DNA of 64,000 bases from assembly GCA_023053575.1 (NCBI GenBank), contig JAKZAP010000017.1, forward strand, positions 10,113,501 to 10,177,500, given 5' to 3'. Source of the DNA: Branchinecta lynchi. Its lineage: Eukaryota; Arthropoda; Branchiopoda; Anostraca; Branchinectidae. The notes under the pieces were generated by a model. It searched no databases. It was not told where the DNA came from and was given only the letters and a program-made list of their open reading frames with translations. Made by a program: the position numbers and the translations under genes. Of the stretch, positions 12,409 through 23,701 are shown in pieces. Positions within the stretch are counted from its first letter, which is position 1. The number at the start of each line of letters is the position of its first letter.

Positions 12409-12448
12409 TGTTTTACTACAACCTCAGCGATAGGGGTCAGCTAAAAGA

Positions 12449-12874
12449 GGGAACGGAACGGAAGGGCATGGTGCAGGCAGAACGAGTACTAAAAACGGGG
12501 ACTTGTAGTAGAAAAGAATAAGTACACTGAGAAGAGGAACGTTGGACCATGATGTACGCTACTAAGAAGAGGAACGATACACCGTCCTTTTCCCGCTTTT
12601 GGTCGATCGTGCGCAGGCATGCTCTAGAAACCCTGCTCAATCGATCGACTGGAGGAAGGAAAAAAAAAATGCTAAACAGGGGTCGTTCGTGGAAAGGACC
12701 TAGAACTCACACCCAGTAAAGCGACTAAAAGGGCGGTGCATTGTCCCTATTTTTAAGTAGCTTGCCTCCTGGTGCAGCGTTCCCCTTTTTAGTATGCCGT
12801 TGCCTATTTAGTACGTAGGCTATTCCCGTTTTAGGTCTCGTTCCCCTTGCACCATGCCCTTTCGTTCCCTTCCA
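12449..12874. mobile_element. Inverted-repeat element with GGGCATGGTGCA arms
   Basis: The left arm contains GGAAGGGCATGGTGCA followed by GAACGAG, ACTAAAA. The right arm is its inverse, TTTTAGGTCTCGTTCC then TGCACCATGCCCTTTC. No TSD is clear and there is no coding content. A smaller inverted element with a different arm lies at 22,336-22,565. Confidence 0.6.
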
Positions 12875-13425
12875 TCTTCAGATCAATCCCCGGACTTAGT
12901 CAACTAAAGTTTTTATTCGGCAATGTTTCGGCTCTTGTTGTCGCAAGTTTAGACTCTTAGCTACGGCCCTAGTGTGCATGCAACGGAAGCTAAAACTATT
13001 CATCTTAAGATCAGTTGAAGTTGTTACCATTCCTGAAATCACGTTGCCATGCGCAATATCCCCCCCCCCGAAGGTGTTGCCAAAATACGGATATTTCTCA
13101 AAAACCGCGAACAAATCTCGCTAGGTTGTGAGGTTAAGTTTGAATCAGCGAAATTCTTGCTGGCGGGCGCCGGATTTGTCCTAGCGGGCACCAATCTGCC
13201 TACTAGGGGCAAACGGCTTTGTGAATATCAGCCAGTTGACTTGACTTGCTTTATTTACTTCTAATTACAAGATAAACTATATAAACACACAACCGCCCGG
13301 GGAAGGCTCAAACAGCCTGATGATGGATGGCTGCAATCCTCTGATTCTCAACCTATAACAAATTTCTTTAAAAAAAAAGAGGGACTTCCGGAATGTTGTC
13401 ATAATCGTATTCTTCTCTTCTCCAG
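12875..13425. other. Intron remainder, nothing recognised
   Basis: Unique-looking intronic DNA with short C-runs. Open frames on both strands are short and lack motifs. A pyrimidine-rich acceptor tract, TCTTCTCTTCTCCAG, closes the interval. Confidence 0.4.
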
Positions 13426-13746
13426 GCTCCTCTGAGGCCCCTAACGTTAAGTCTGAATACTATGAAGCCCCTATTTTCATCACTGAACTAATGCCAATGC
13501 GCGTAATGGATGGGGAAGAAGCAATCCTGCGTTGCCAAGTCTTTGGCAAGCCAACGCCTCGTCTGACCTGGTATTGCAACGACGAGCCAATTAGAGAGCA
13601 TAGAGGATTGACAACCACTCGGTACCCATCTGGCGTTTCGGAGTTAAAGATCGCGGAAGTTTTCCCTGAAGATGGCGGCATGTACTCATGCAAAGCGGTG
13701 AACAAGGCGGGACAAGCCCTGACTCAGACGATCCTGTCGGTAGAAA
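13426..13746 (+). CDS. Exon: canonical I-set Ig domain
   Basis: The exon is 321 bp, phase 1 in and phase 1 out (donor GTAAGT at 13,747). It opens with a short linker (SSEAPNVKSEYYEAP), then IFITELMPMRVMDGEEA. The B-strand cysteine is in ILRCQVFGKPTP, the tryptophan in LTWYCNDEPI, and the F-strand signature is EDGGMYSCKAVNKAG with the expected second cysteine. This is the best-preserved I-set domain in the window, the fold used for filament packing in titin-family proteins. The codons before the linker match the frame left by the 10,986 exon, so the two splice directly. Confidence 0.92.
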
Positions 13747-14971
13747 GTAAGTCGGTTGTTCCTTTTAAAGCACACCTCTCACTATTCGCTGTTAATTTTC
13801 CAATATCCAAAATAGTTAAATACTGTAAAACTAGGCTCTGCTTTCCATAAATTATACACGGCTTTGGGTGTTGTAAGCCTTTTCCCAGGCGCATTGACTT
13901 CTAGCAAGAAGACGGCAAATTTTCGATAACCGATTTTACGCATCAATAGTGTGATACCCGAACACTCGTCGAGAGCATGATAAGCATGGGAAATAGTGAA
14001 ACGCGGTAGTGTGAAAATGAGTGAGGTGTCGTTAGTGGGCTAGAATGTAACATCTGCAATTCGGAGTAAACTTTGTTGGGGGTGGGTTGGAATAGCTTCC
14101 CGGTATCCTGAAGTCTACGAACCACAACTTCGTTGTAGAAGTATGTAAATATGCGGTTAAAGCGCATAGATTGAGGAAAAAAATTTAGCCTTGTTTACGT
14201 AGCATAATAGTTCTGGAGGTGTTACAGTTTATTTGTGTAGTACAAGTGTTTAATCTTGTTTGGCCTTTTAGTTCAATAAACAAACGTTATTATTATTATT
14301 ATGGGTCTCCAGGCTTCAGAATTAATGGATGTAACTACGGAAGTACGTTACATTGGCATTGTAGGTATGACTGGCCGTTTGAGATTTCTGGTTCAGACAC
14401 CCGATCAGGGTAGGATGGTAGCTACCCGGAATGCCTGCCAGCCTTTTCGACACCATCATTGGATCCGTACGGAAAAGTTTATTTAGCCAGCAAACGACTT
14501 GCTGATTCCTTTCATTACCTTTGGTGATTGGGAAGAGTGATTAGAATCTTAGGAGAGTGTGACGATGGAGCCCTTTGCAAGGTTCGGCCTAGCCGAGAGT
14601 CCTGAGCCTCCTTTTTGTTGCATGCTTCAGGTCCACTTCTCGGCCGATTCCGGACTGATTCTTTCTACATCCGTTTTTGCACTACAGCGCTTCCGAGGAA
14701 GACGGCAGCGCTTCTCGAGAATCACGGACTTGCTCCCCGACCAAGTCCGTGCTTCCCTGCAAGATGCTGCAGCGCTGCCGCTTCAACCAAGAAGAAAGTG
14801 AATCCAAAAACGCATATTGGGCAAAAGCAAAGAAGTGCTGCAGCAGTGATGCGGCAGCGCGATTGCAACAAAAACGAGGCTCTGAAGAAGGCAGATTGCT
14901 AGTCAGTGATAACCTCACCTAGCCAGATTGTGCAAGATAGGGATTTTCATCAAAGACTTTCTGTATTACAG
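13747..14971. other. Intron with a strong hairpin at 14,723-14,751
   Basis: No exon. A TTATTATTATTATTATT run stands at 14,287-14,302. At 14,723 a perfect 10-bp stem, CACGGACTTG/CAAGTCCGTG, encloses a 9-nt C-rich loop. It lies within GCAGCGCTTC / GCAGCGCTGC-rich DNA that is probably an old inverted element. Several overlapping frames across 14,559-14,922 share this GC-rich patch and show no domain. Confidence 0.45.
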
Positions 14972-15078
14972 GGTATGAATACATACCGGATTCTGAGAGC
15001 GGTTCGCTTGCACACACAGTGAAGGATGACGACGCCACTGGTCCAAGTGGCTCAGAAGATGATCTGCTAGATGATGAC
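14972..15078 (+). CDS. Exon: acidic interdomain linker
   Basis: This is a small 107-bp exon, phase 1 in and phase 0 out, with donor GAC|GTAAGT. It encodes YEYIPDSESGSLAHT then a Ser/Asp-rich tail, SGSEDDLLDDD. Both boundary phases fit the neighbouring Ig exons (13,746 leaves one base; 23,404 begins in phase 0), which is the main support for it. It is a flexible charged spacer without a fold. Confidence 0.75.
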
Positions 15079-15451
15079 GTAAGTCCTCCTTTCTTATTAT
15101 TTTGTTTACTCCATTTATTTTTTAATCCTGGATTTCAGAACTCCCCGTTTTAGTGACTCTTTGACCTGCGCAGTTACTTTAAGGTTCATACCAATCAATC
15201 AATCTATTTATTACCCGTCCAAACAATGAAGGGCGTGTAGCCCTAGTGACGGAGTACGAAAAAGAAAAAAGAAAAAAATAACAACAAGAAAAAAGCAGCA
15301 GCACAAACATCACCACAGATACACGAAAAGGGAAGACCACTGGTGGTTCGGTTTACTGGCAGAAGATTTGAAGTCTTCCACTCTTTTATCTATAATCTTA
15401 GCAGGCAGAACCAGATGGAATTTCTGCGCCAAGAAAGAATTACCGAACCAT

Positions 15452-15826
15452 AGTTGCATTTTCGCGGATACCATGGTATCTGATACCATATTAACTGGAT
15501 CTGTATCTGATCGTACTGTTGCTTTGCAAAACTTACAATTGCCAAATTTGTGTTTTTAGAAACTACCCCAAAAGAAATACTTAGATCCACTCACGCCACA
15601 AGTGCAAAACTTCTTTCCCACAACTTGGACAAAAAACCTAGGCTCTGGTGTTGATGATGATGAAAGTAAGATGACTGTTTCAGATGCCACAATCAGTTAC
15701 TACGCTCGAGACCGTGGTATCTGAATATCAGATACCACGGTATCTTGCTGGATACTCTGTCACTGCATAACTGACTTACGACAGTGGTATCAGACGAGAT
15801 ACCACGGAATCTGCAAAGACGCAACT
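15452..15826. mobile_element. Palindrome-rich MITE, copy 1
   Basis: The termini AGTTGCATTTTCGCGGATAC and, inverted, AAAGACGCAACT bound a block full of the palindromic word GATACCACGGTATC and variants (15,471-15,500 and 15,715-15,815). The same ends and words recur at 31,663-32,079, establishing a family. There is no ORF, and the TSD is unresolved. Confidence 0.65.
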
Positions 15827-18291
15827 TATGTCTAACTTTTTTGCCAAATCACAATCCTGTCTCGGTTCGTGAACTGCATTTATTGATTTTCGAATAACCA
15901 TCGAAGATAAGAGCTCAAGCAAGCAGAAGACCACCACCAGCTTGTAAAAAATTGTAAGGGAAGGAGAATGCCGGGTGCGAGAAGCTATCTCGAGTCGCTG
16001 ATTTTATGTCCCATGTATACTGTAGATACAGTCTTTAGAATCCGCTGCGATTCCTACGGGGATGACGCTCTGGAGAGATGACAGGTAAAGGGGAATCAGT
16101 GTGTTCCGGAGAGAAATTTAGTGGATATGTGTTAAACCACAATGGGCACTAACTATGCTTTAATTTTTATAACATGCTTCACACATATACATTTCTGACC
16201 TCTACTAGACAGCGCTTCAAAAATAAGACACGATTTCAGAGCATCGTACTACAAGGCACGGAAATTCAAAAACTCTCGGCCATGTACGAAAATCAATCTT
16301 TTTGTAGAGCTAAGTGACGAGAGGGCCATGGCTGCTAAAATAAATCGTCTCTATAGCTGGAAGATTGCTCTAGTGTTATCTGATGAAACTTTCTATTGTT
16401 TCTTGTACCGAAGAAAAGTTTTGTTTTCTGGTAAAGTTGTAAGATGTAAGGTTAAAGTTACGAAGATGTAAGATGTAAAGTTACAACACTGCCAAAAATG
16501 TACAAATATACCGACCTACCTGCAGCTGATTCCAGAGCTTGCAATGAATTCTCAACACCGTTAATATGAATATTTGTCAACAATACAAATAATCTTGAGT
16601 ATATAATAACAACGAATATATAAGAAAAGAGAAACTCTGCTTATATTTGTCGAAGCTAGTAAATCGGAGTATGGCAGTCAGCAAAAAGCATTAGCCATAC
16701 ATTAGCCAATATAAGTTGTATAGGAATCTGCTGATTTCTGATGTAACATTGTATTCTAGGGGGTGCTAGTGTGGCATAATGATTGTTTGATCCGCCCATT
16801 GAACTTTAAGCTGAGTCTTTGTGAAATGCCTCCTGTATCGCAGAATGAGAATGATCAGCAGCCTGTTGGAAGTTTCACAACATTTCAGTAAATTAATTAA
16901 TACATCAGTTTATTACGCATAGTCGAAAGGTGCTTCTTGGAGGGCGCATTATTATTATTTATTTATTTATTTCAAAATACAGCCAACTGGGGCTGCCACA
17001 TAACAACTCATTTTATATACACTGAGGATTAGGAAAGACAAAACATTCGTACAAGATAGTTAAAAATAAAGTTTTGCCTTAAAAATTTAGATTCAGGAGT
17101 GTCGCTTTTCTGTCGTACCAAAGTAACTTCATCGAATGGTTTAGGGTATATCGAATATAGACCATGTCATAGTTGCATTCTTTGTGTCAAAAGAAAGCTG
17201 AAACTCTTGGGTCGTAGCATATTTTAAGTTCTAAGCTATTATTCCCATTAGATGGTTCAGAGGTGAAAAGGAGAAATGTCCAAAGAAGTATACCTCTTAT
17301 GAAATGAAAACAAAGGCAGAAAGCTCTCGTAAAAACTAAAAGTCTTTTATGTAGCCTACAAATTTAACTTAACTTTTCAATAAGCGTTACAGGATACGCA
17401 TAGGCTAGCGTATTTAGTAAGTAATTTATTTTAGTAGATTCAGGAGCGTCGCTGATAGGTCGCACCAAAGTTTTAACATAAGCGAACGGTCGAGGGTATA
17501 TCTAGTATATACCTCCATAATCAAATGCGTTACATAACAAGAAAGGGGACTAATCTAGGATAAACGGCTTGAATTCCACTTGCTTGCCGGTTTTCAGTCT
17601 GGGAACCTTACGACGCGACGTTTTCCGGCACACCGCGTTTCTTGAGTTTTTTCCAGACTTTTCGGAATTTCTGGGAACAATCCTAGCTTATCGCGTTTCA
17701 ACTTTGGCGACGGGACGTCAGTTAACACAGGTGTCTTTGTCTCTTACTACGAACATGTTTTTTTTTTATATTTGAAGACGGCCGTTGGAATTGTATCTTA
17801 CGTAGAGAGCTAGAGCAAGAAAAAATAATTGAAATAAAAAATATGGGAGAATTGATTGTGGTTCGTGTAGGGAGTGATTCTATTTATTTATAAATTCAGT
17901 GGCGAAGCTTTCAAAATGCATTACAAGTTACTGCTAGCTTATTCAGTAAATAGTTTATTTTTGACCCGCCGTTTATACGAAAACATAGTCACAAAAGAAA
18001 ATAAGGAAAAAGGCGTCACAAAATATATATATTAGTGGAGTTAGAGCGAACTGTCGTGTGTACGAGTGAGGGGTCGGGACGTTCCGTGGTGACTGTTGGT
18101 AAACAATCCGTGCCTACTGCCTGCCTCTGTGACTCTGTCTGACACTTCTGTGCTCCCTGGGCTTTACTTTTCCGGCAAACTAGGGGAACCAGGGAGCAAA
18201 AATTGTTGAAACACCAACTTCGGGTAGAATAACATTCGTGTCATTTATGCATCGGGCTCATTTATTTTAGTTTAATTTAGTGTATTTAATT
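15827..18291. other. Intron with diverged direct repeats, no exon seen
   Basis: Two imperfect direct copies of about 100 bp, each with GATTCAGGAG, GTCGC and GGGTATATC, lie near 17,090-17,200 and 17,440-17,530. The first is preceded by a TTTATTTATTTATTT run at 16,958. This suggests 3' ends of a retroelement read on the minus strand, but I could not identify a protein. The rest shows no feature. Confidence 0.35.
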
Positions 18292-19287
18292 AACAAAGCA
18301 AGAGCTAGAAGCTCATATGGCACTTGCGAGGCTGGGTCAGAGGATGTAACTAGGAATTCCAGTTCCTTATTGTGATAATTTGTCAGCAAAACCATCGAGA
18401 TAGCAATGATCATTGACTCTTAGAAATCATGAGAATCTAGTGTTTCATAAAATGTGTTTTATTTTTGCACTTGGCTGTGATGATGCGCACTTTAAGGAGC
18501 TAGAAATTCAAGTGTAAGCAAAATCCTGAGTCAAAATTGATGACAGGCTCATCGAGATCATGAAGGTACATCGTTTTGTCGAAGTACTGTTTTTTTTCAC
18601 TTCTCGGTTAAGATGCGAACTTTGAAGGTGCTAGAATTCATTTCTAAGCACAACCGTTGAGGCAAACATGATCATGTACTCATGGACTATTCCATCATAT
18701 GACCATTTCCAAGTTATTCTGCTCGGGTCTCTGATATGCCTGCCAAGTTTTATCTTCCTAGCGTACCTGGAAGTACATTACCTCCAGATCTTCGGAATTC
18801 TGGACCCCCCCTCCAGCTCCCCCTACAATGTTCGAATCCGGTCCAGTTCTGTCAGTTATGTACTTAGAGCTTGTGCTTGTTCTTCCCTCCAAGTTTCATC
18901 CCGATCGCTCCACTCTGAGCGTGCCACACAATTTCCGGGTCCCCCGTCCCCCCCCCCCCCCCATATTAATGGGACCCGGTCTGGACTTGAAATGGGACAT
19001 CTGAGACACGAGGTCTTTCCAGATATTAAGTTTCATTAAGATCCGATCACCCCTTCGAAAGCTATGCATGCCCCTAATTTCCGGATTCCGCCGTCTCCCC
19101 CTCGCCCCACGATGGTCGGATCGGGCAAGGGACCATTTCCAAGTCAATTTGGTCGGATTCCTAGTAGGCTTGCCCAGTAGAATCGTCTTAGCACATCTGG
19201 AAGTGCCCTAAGTCGCAATCGTGGGACCGACAGACCGACGAAAAAGTGATCGGTATATGGCACTTCGCCGAAGGGCAAGTGCCATAA
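18292..19287. repeat. Family C structured repeat, copy 3
   Basis: It has the same layout as copy 1 in about 1.0 kb: AAGCAAGAGCTAGAAGCTCA then TATGGCACTTGCG at left, two or three of the 125-bp units with GATGCGCACTTTAAGG, and roughly one and a half 430-bp pyrimidine-rich units. It ends with the hairpin TGGCACTTCGCCGAAGGG then CAAGTGCCA. It is the only copy with both ends and both array types, so it defines the family's structure. Confidence 0.7.
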
Positions 19288-19737
19288 AACGACATCATTC
19301 ACTTTCCTGGCCACGTATCATAAGCCTCCCGCCTTGCTACGGATGGGTACTTAATCCTTAATTTTGTTCATATCCTCTTTTCAAAGAAACAAACCAAAAA
19401 GGGCGGGAAAAGGAAGGAGAAGAGAAAACGAACCAGAAGAAAAAACGAATTACAAAAATCACTAAGCTAAGAAGAAAATCAACAAGCGAACTTTCTTCCA
19501 TCAAGCAAAACTAAAGAAAAAAAAATGTATTTTAAATAAGGAAAGACTGCCCAAGACAGGATAGCTGGTAGAGGCGACGCAACCTTTGCCTCTTCAGGTA
19601 GCCAGTGTATACTGCCGGAGCAAAAGTTTGACATTTTTGACGCCTACTCTCATAGAAATACACAAATTCGTGTCTTTCGGGCTTACCGATACTCGTTTCT
19701 ATCGGGCTTACGGAAATTCTCGTCTTTCGGGCTTATA

Positions 19738-19966
19738 GTATATTTTTTTCCGTTTTGGTCGGAGGATACCGCGGAAAAACGCGTTTTGACGAGGCGTTAC
19801 CGCGAAGCGATGACGGCCGAGTGGCGACACTGCAGCCCATCGTATATTTTTTATAGGCTTATCGTATATTTTTTTCCGTTTTGGTCGGAGGATACCGCGG
19901 AAAAACGCGTTTTGACGAGGCGTTACCGCGAAGCGATGACGGCCGAGTGGCGACACTGCAGCCCAT
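19738..19966. repeat. Near-perfect 126-bp tandem duplication
   Basis: The stretch from GTATATTTTTTTCCG to CAGCCCAT occurs twice, 126 bp apart, and reads as identical over about 105 bp. The repeat includes CGCGGAAAAACGCG. The duplication is recent. Reading frames on both strands through it are a by-product. Confidence 0.85.
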
Positions 19967-20278
19967 AGTCGTAGCTTGTTTTTGTTCGTAAATCTTGTTC
20001 GATGCCAGCTGTCATACTTTGTTGCTCGTCATATCACTTAATGAGGGAAAAACTCGCGAATTTGATGTGTTGGAATTTGAACTTGATGACTGCACCTTGG
20101 CTGGACTTGCTGTAATGTCTCGTGATTGTGCGTGGGATGCAGTATCTCGTTGGGCCAAGAAATTGCTCTCTCTCAGGATAGGTTATGGTTTGACAGAGGA
20201 TCGGGCTGGGGGCCACAGGCTAGAACTCCCGCAAGGATTTTCCGGACCATCCTCAGTTCCATACGGAAAGGTTGAGAA

Positions 20279-20655
20279 CTTGAAGGACGTGTTTTCGTAT
20301 AATAATAATGAAATCTATTTCTTTGTTCGATCCACTTATTCTTAAAACTGGAGATCCGAATTTCATGCGGTAACTCTACCGACATCTCACCGATTTCCTC
20401 ATTTGACTCGTTTAGCTTCCTTCGGTGCGTATCATGCTTTCGAAGGTGGTTTGCGAGAAGTTTATTCATCAGAAAAATTGATTATGTTCATTTTTCCCTG
20501 TTTCTGCTAGAAGTCAACGGGCCTGTTAAAAGTTTGTTAACAGCCAACGCCATGGATAATTTGGTGAAAGCAGTGCCTGGTCTTGGATTAATCGACTGCA
20601 TTAAAATAGTTGAACGTAAACAGTAAATAGTTTGAGGGGTCCTTTAAAGAAGAAC
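20279..20655. mobile_element. TTAAAGGACC-type MITE, copy a
   Basis: The right end GAGGGGTCCTTTAAAG and a body containing TCATACGG-like, GCGAGAAGTTT and TTTTTCCCTGTTT phrases match copies b and c. The left end is degraded (TTGAAGGACGTG near 20,281). Confidence 0.55.
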
Positions 20656-20931
20656 AAAATGAAGGAAAGCACCCGAAAGACCTGATCATCTGTCCGCAGA
20701 GTTGAAGGGTTGAAGATCCCCCATGTTCACTGTCCCAGCAGCGGATCGGAATGATGAAAAAGCTTTCAGGGTGCGTCGGATTGAAGTCATGGATCAGACA
20801 GTCTTCGTTTTATTGTTGTTTTCGCTGGACGTGTCACCGGTTGATGTTGCGGACCGGGTGCTGACAACTGAACAAGTATATTTCCATTAGTATGAGTGGC
20901 ATTGACTGAATTATAAACGCTGTATTTAGTT

Positions 20932-21598
20932 AAAGGACCTCTCTTACCTATAACTACTTCATCCGCTATAAATTTGTACCATTTGAAAGATCCACTTCAA
21001 ATTATACGAAAAAAGCAACACAAATTTCTGTCCAGACTGTCTTCTCTTACTCATAACCTATATTTAGCGGTTAAAGAGTTAATATAGTTTAAGGGGTGTA
21101 GATAATTTTATTTTCTTGTATATTTAGTATTATTTGGCCAGATTCTTTTCTTGTAGTATTATATGTTAGGCCAATTCGTTTGTATTTATTTCACTTTATA
21201 CTCTCCGATCTTGGAGGTCAATAAAATATTTGAATTGAATTGATCATTAACGCAACCTTCTTCCATAATCACTCGATATATTTATAACCACGGAGACCCC
21301 TATTTCGTACGGTACATTTTATCCCCACTAACAGAACCACGCTAATTTTCTCACTTGCCGTGTTTTGCTACCTTCGATGTGTATCACGCTGTCGACGGCT
21401 GTTAGCGAGAAGTTTTTGTATCAGGAAAGCCGGTTGCGTTAATTTTTCCCTGTTTTTGCTGTAAGTCAACGGGTCTCGGAAAAGGCTTAAAACAGCTAAA
21501 ACCGTGGGTTCTTTGTTGAAAGCACTACTTAGTTTTAAATTATTCAAATATTTTAAAATACTGTAAGTTGAATAGCAAATAGTGCGAGAGGTCCTTTA
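20932..21598. mobile_element. TTAAAGGACC-type MITE, copy b, split by a LINE tail
   Basis: The left end is TTAAAGGACCTCTCTTACC and the right end is GAGAGGTCCTTTAAAG. Between about 20,985 and 21,243 it is interrupted by DNA ending GGTCAATAAAATATTTGAA then TTGAATTGA, a typical LINE 3' end with its simple-repeat tail. The MITE body resumes with TTAACGCAACC and runs on as in copy c. TTAA-containing ends hint at a piggyBac-type or TTAA-target family. Confidence 0.6.
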
Positions 21599-21714
21599 AA
21601 GAAGTCTTTCGATCCCGTGCACAACGAATTTGTCTTCTCAGTCGGGCTCTGGACCTTTTGTCATTTAGTTTATGATTAAAAGAACCTGAACCTGGACCGG
21701 CCACAAAAATGGCA

Positions 21715-22215
21715 GTTTGGTTTTAAAGTGCTAAAAAACGCCAAGGAAACCTCAAATCTCTTTGGTAGTAGCCCAGCGAAGATGATTAGCTAAACACTTG
21801 TCATATGGTCGAAATCAACTAAAAACTCGCAATGCAAGTCCACCCCGAAGCTTCCCCCAAAATCGTCAAGGAAACCTCAAAATCAATTGGTAGCAGCCCA
21901 GTACAGACGATTAGCTAAACATTTGCTCAAATGGTCAAAATCAACTAGTCAGACTCGCAGTGCAGGTCTACCCACAACCTTTCCCCAAAAATCGTCAAGG
22001 AAACCTCAAAATCAATTGGTAGCAGCCCAGTACAGACGATTAGTTAAAAATTTGCCAAAATAGTCAAGACAACAAAAAAAAGGGTCCAACTCGCATTGTA
22101 GGTCTACCCCCAAGCTTTCCCCCAAAATCGTCAAGGAAACCTCAAAACCAATTGGTAGTACCCCGGTACAGATGATTCGCTACAAATTTGTCAAAATGGT
22201 TAAAATCATCTAAAA
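21715..22215. repeat. Tandem array of about four 125-135 bp units
   Basis: Each unit contains CGTCAAGGAAACCTCAAAA, a TTGGTAG(C/T)A phrase and ACAGA(C/T)GATTAG. The units start near 21,740, 21,867, 21,994 and 22,128. No coding capacity. Confidence 0.8.
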
Positions 22216-22335
22216 AATGGTAAAATCATAAGAGAATCACCTCACAAGCAGAGACATGCACATTTGATGACCAGACAGGACCAGCAGCAGAGGAATAATG
22301 GACGCGAGAATCCGTGACAGAAGGGAAAGAACAGG

Positions 22336-22565
22336 GAAGGGATCGACCAAAAAGAGGCACGGCATGGCGCTGGAGGCACGAATACTGGAAAGAAATTAGC
22401 AAGTAGTAGAAGTAGACAAGTAAATGATCCAGAGCAGAAGGCACGTTAGAACATTATTCCTGTCCCTCACTCTGAAGCCTGCAAGGGTCTTTTTAGTTTT
22501 CGTACTGCTTTTTAGTAGTCGTGCCTCCTAAACTATGTCGGGCCGTGCCTCTTTTAGTCTATCCC
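22336..22565. mobile_element. Short inverted-repeat element
   Basis: GGGATCGACC, AAAAAGAGGCACGGC at left is mirrored by GCCGTGCCTCTTTTAGTCTA, TCCC at right. There is no coding content. The minus-strand frame 22,226-22,444 overlaps it and has no motif. Confidence 0.5.
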
Positions 22566-22904
22566 AACAGAGAAGCGGTGATTTTAGGGAGATTAGGAAA
22601 CTGTGAAGTATATACTCAGTTCGGTTTAACTTATTTCTAAAACGAGAAGTAGACAAGCCGAATATTCGTTCAATCGTCAATAAATATGTATATATAATTT
22701 ATAGTCACCACGTTGAATAAGTTTAAAATAATATTAATCATCAATTACGTTTGATACAGACGTAACGTCATGTACACGATGATTGCCACAGTTTAGTCAG
22801 TGACGGTATGAACACTCAAATACAAAACACAGTTTAAGATAGATATAACTGATAACTACAGCTGTAGCTGCTCTTGCCACCTAGCACTGCACTGGTGTAA
22901 GAAA

Positions 22905-23272
22905 CTCAAAGGACCTGTCTTACTTATAATACTAACGCAACCTACTTCCATAATCACTTCATATATTTCTAAACTCGGAGACCCCAATTTCGTACGGTAC
23001 ATTCTAACCCCTCTAACAAACACGATGATTTTTTCACTTGCCGTGGTTTGCTGCTTTCGATGTGTATCACGCTGTCGACGGGTGTCTGCGAGAAGTTTTT
23101 ACATCAGAAAAAACGGTTATGTAAATTGTTTCCCTGTTTTCGCTATAAGTCAACCGGTCTCAGAAAAGGCTTAAAACAGCCAAAACGGTGTGTTATTTGT
23201 TGAAAGCACAGCCTTGTTTTAAAGTATTAAAATACTGTTAGTTGAAAAGTAGATAGTGAGAGGGGTCCTTTA
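22905..23272. mobile_element. TTAAAGGACC-type MITE, copy c
   Basis: It runs from AAAGGACCTGTCTTAC to GAGAGGGGTCCTTTAA, uninterrupted, about 370 bp. It aligns with copies a and b throughout, including GTGTATCACGCTGTCGACGG. It is the reference copy for this family, just upstream of the third Ig exon. Confidence 0.65.
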
Positions 23273-23403
23273 ACGAACGATGGAACAAAGCTTTTCAGTT
23301 AATCGCTTCGAGACACCTGGATAGGCTGAATATACTCTTCTTTACAGAACTAGTTCTCTATCAATCTTACCCGCAGCCATCTGAAACTGTTTTTTTTTTT
23401 TAG

Positions 23404-23701
23404 GCACCGATTGAAACAGATTCACCCACCACCATCACCAACCTTACTCCCCATATTGCAGTGGGCGAAGGGTCACCGGCTGTCTTTGAGGTTGTCGTGG
23501 GAGACACTAAACCCGAAAATGTGCGCTGGTTCCTCAACTCGCGCGAAATCCGTCCGAGCAGCGAATTCGATATTTCAACTGTAGATGGCAGAAGTGTTCT
23601 GCTCATTAACGAAGTCTTATTGGAGGATTCGGGCGAAGTGGTATGTCAAGTGGAAAGTGAGGGGGAGAAGAAGTTTACCGCTAGTCAGCTAGCGGTAGGT
23701 G
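23404..23701 (+). CDS. Exon: Ig domain lacking the first cysteine
   Basis: The exon is 298 bp, entering in phase 0 after a T12 acceptor tract and leaving in phase 1 (donor GTAAGT at 23,702). It encodes APIETDSPTTITNLTP then an Ig domain. The B-strand reads SPAVFEVVVGD with no cysteine. The core tryptophan is in VRWFLNSREI, followed by SVLLINEVLLEDSGEVVCQV with the F-strand cysteine present. It thus mirrors the 10,986 domain, where the other cysteine is missing. The entry phase fits the linker exon at 14,972-15,078 and the exit phase fits 25,474. Confidence 0.88.

Noticed and set aside
17085..17560. Possible LINE protein remnants on the minus strand
   Set aside because: Two diverged direct repeats are present, but translation gave no convincing reverse-transcriptase motif, so I list only the repeats.
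19995..20345. A 116-residue plus-strand frame
   Set aside because: No recognisable motif, overlaps the degraded end of a MITE, and lacks fitting splice sites.
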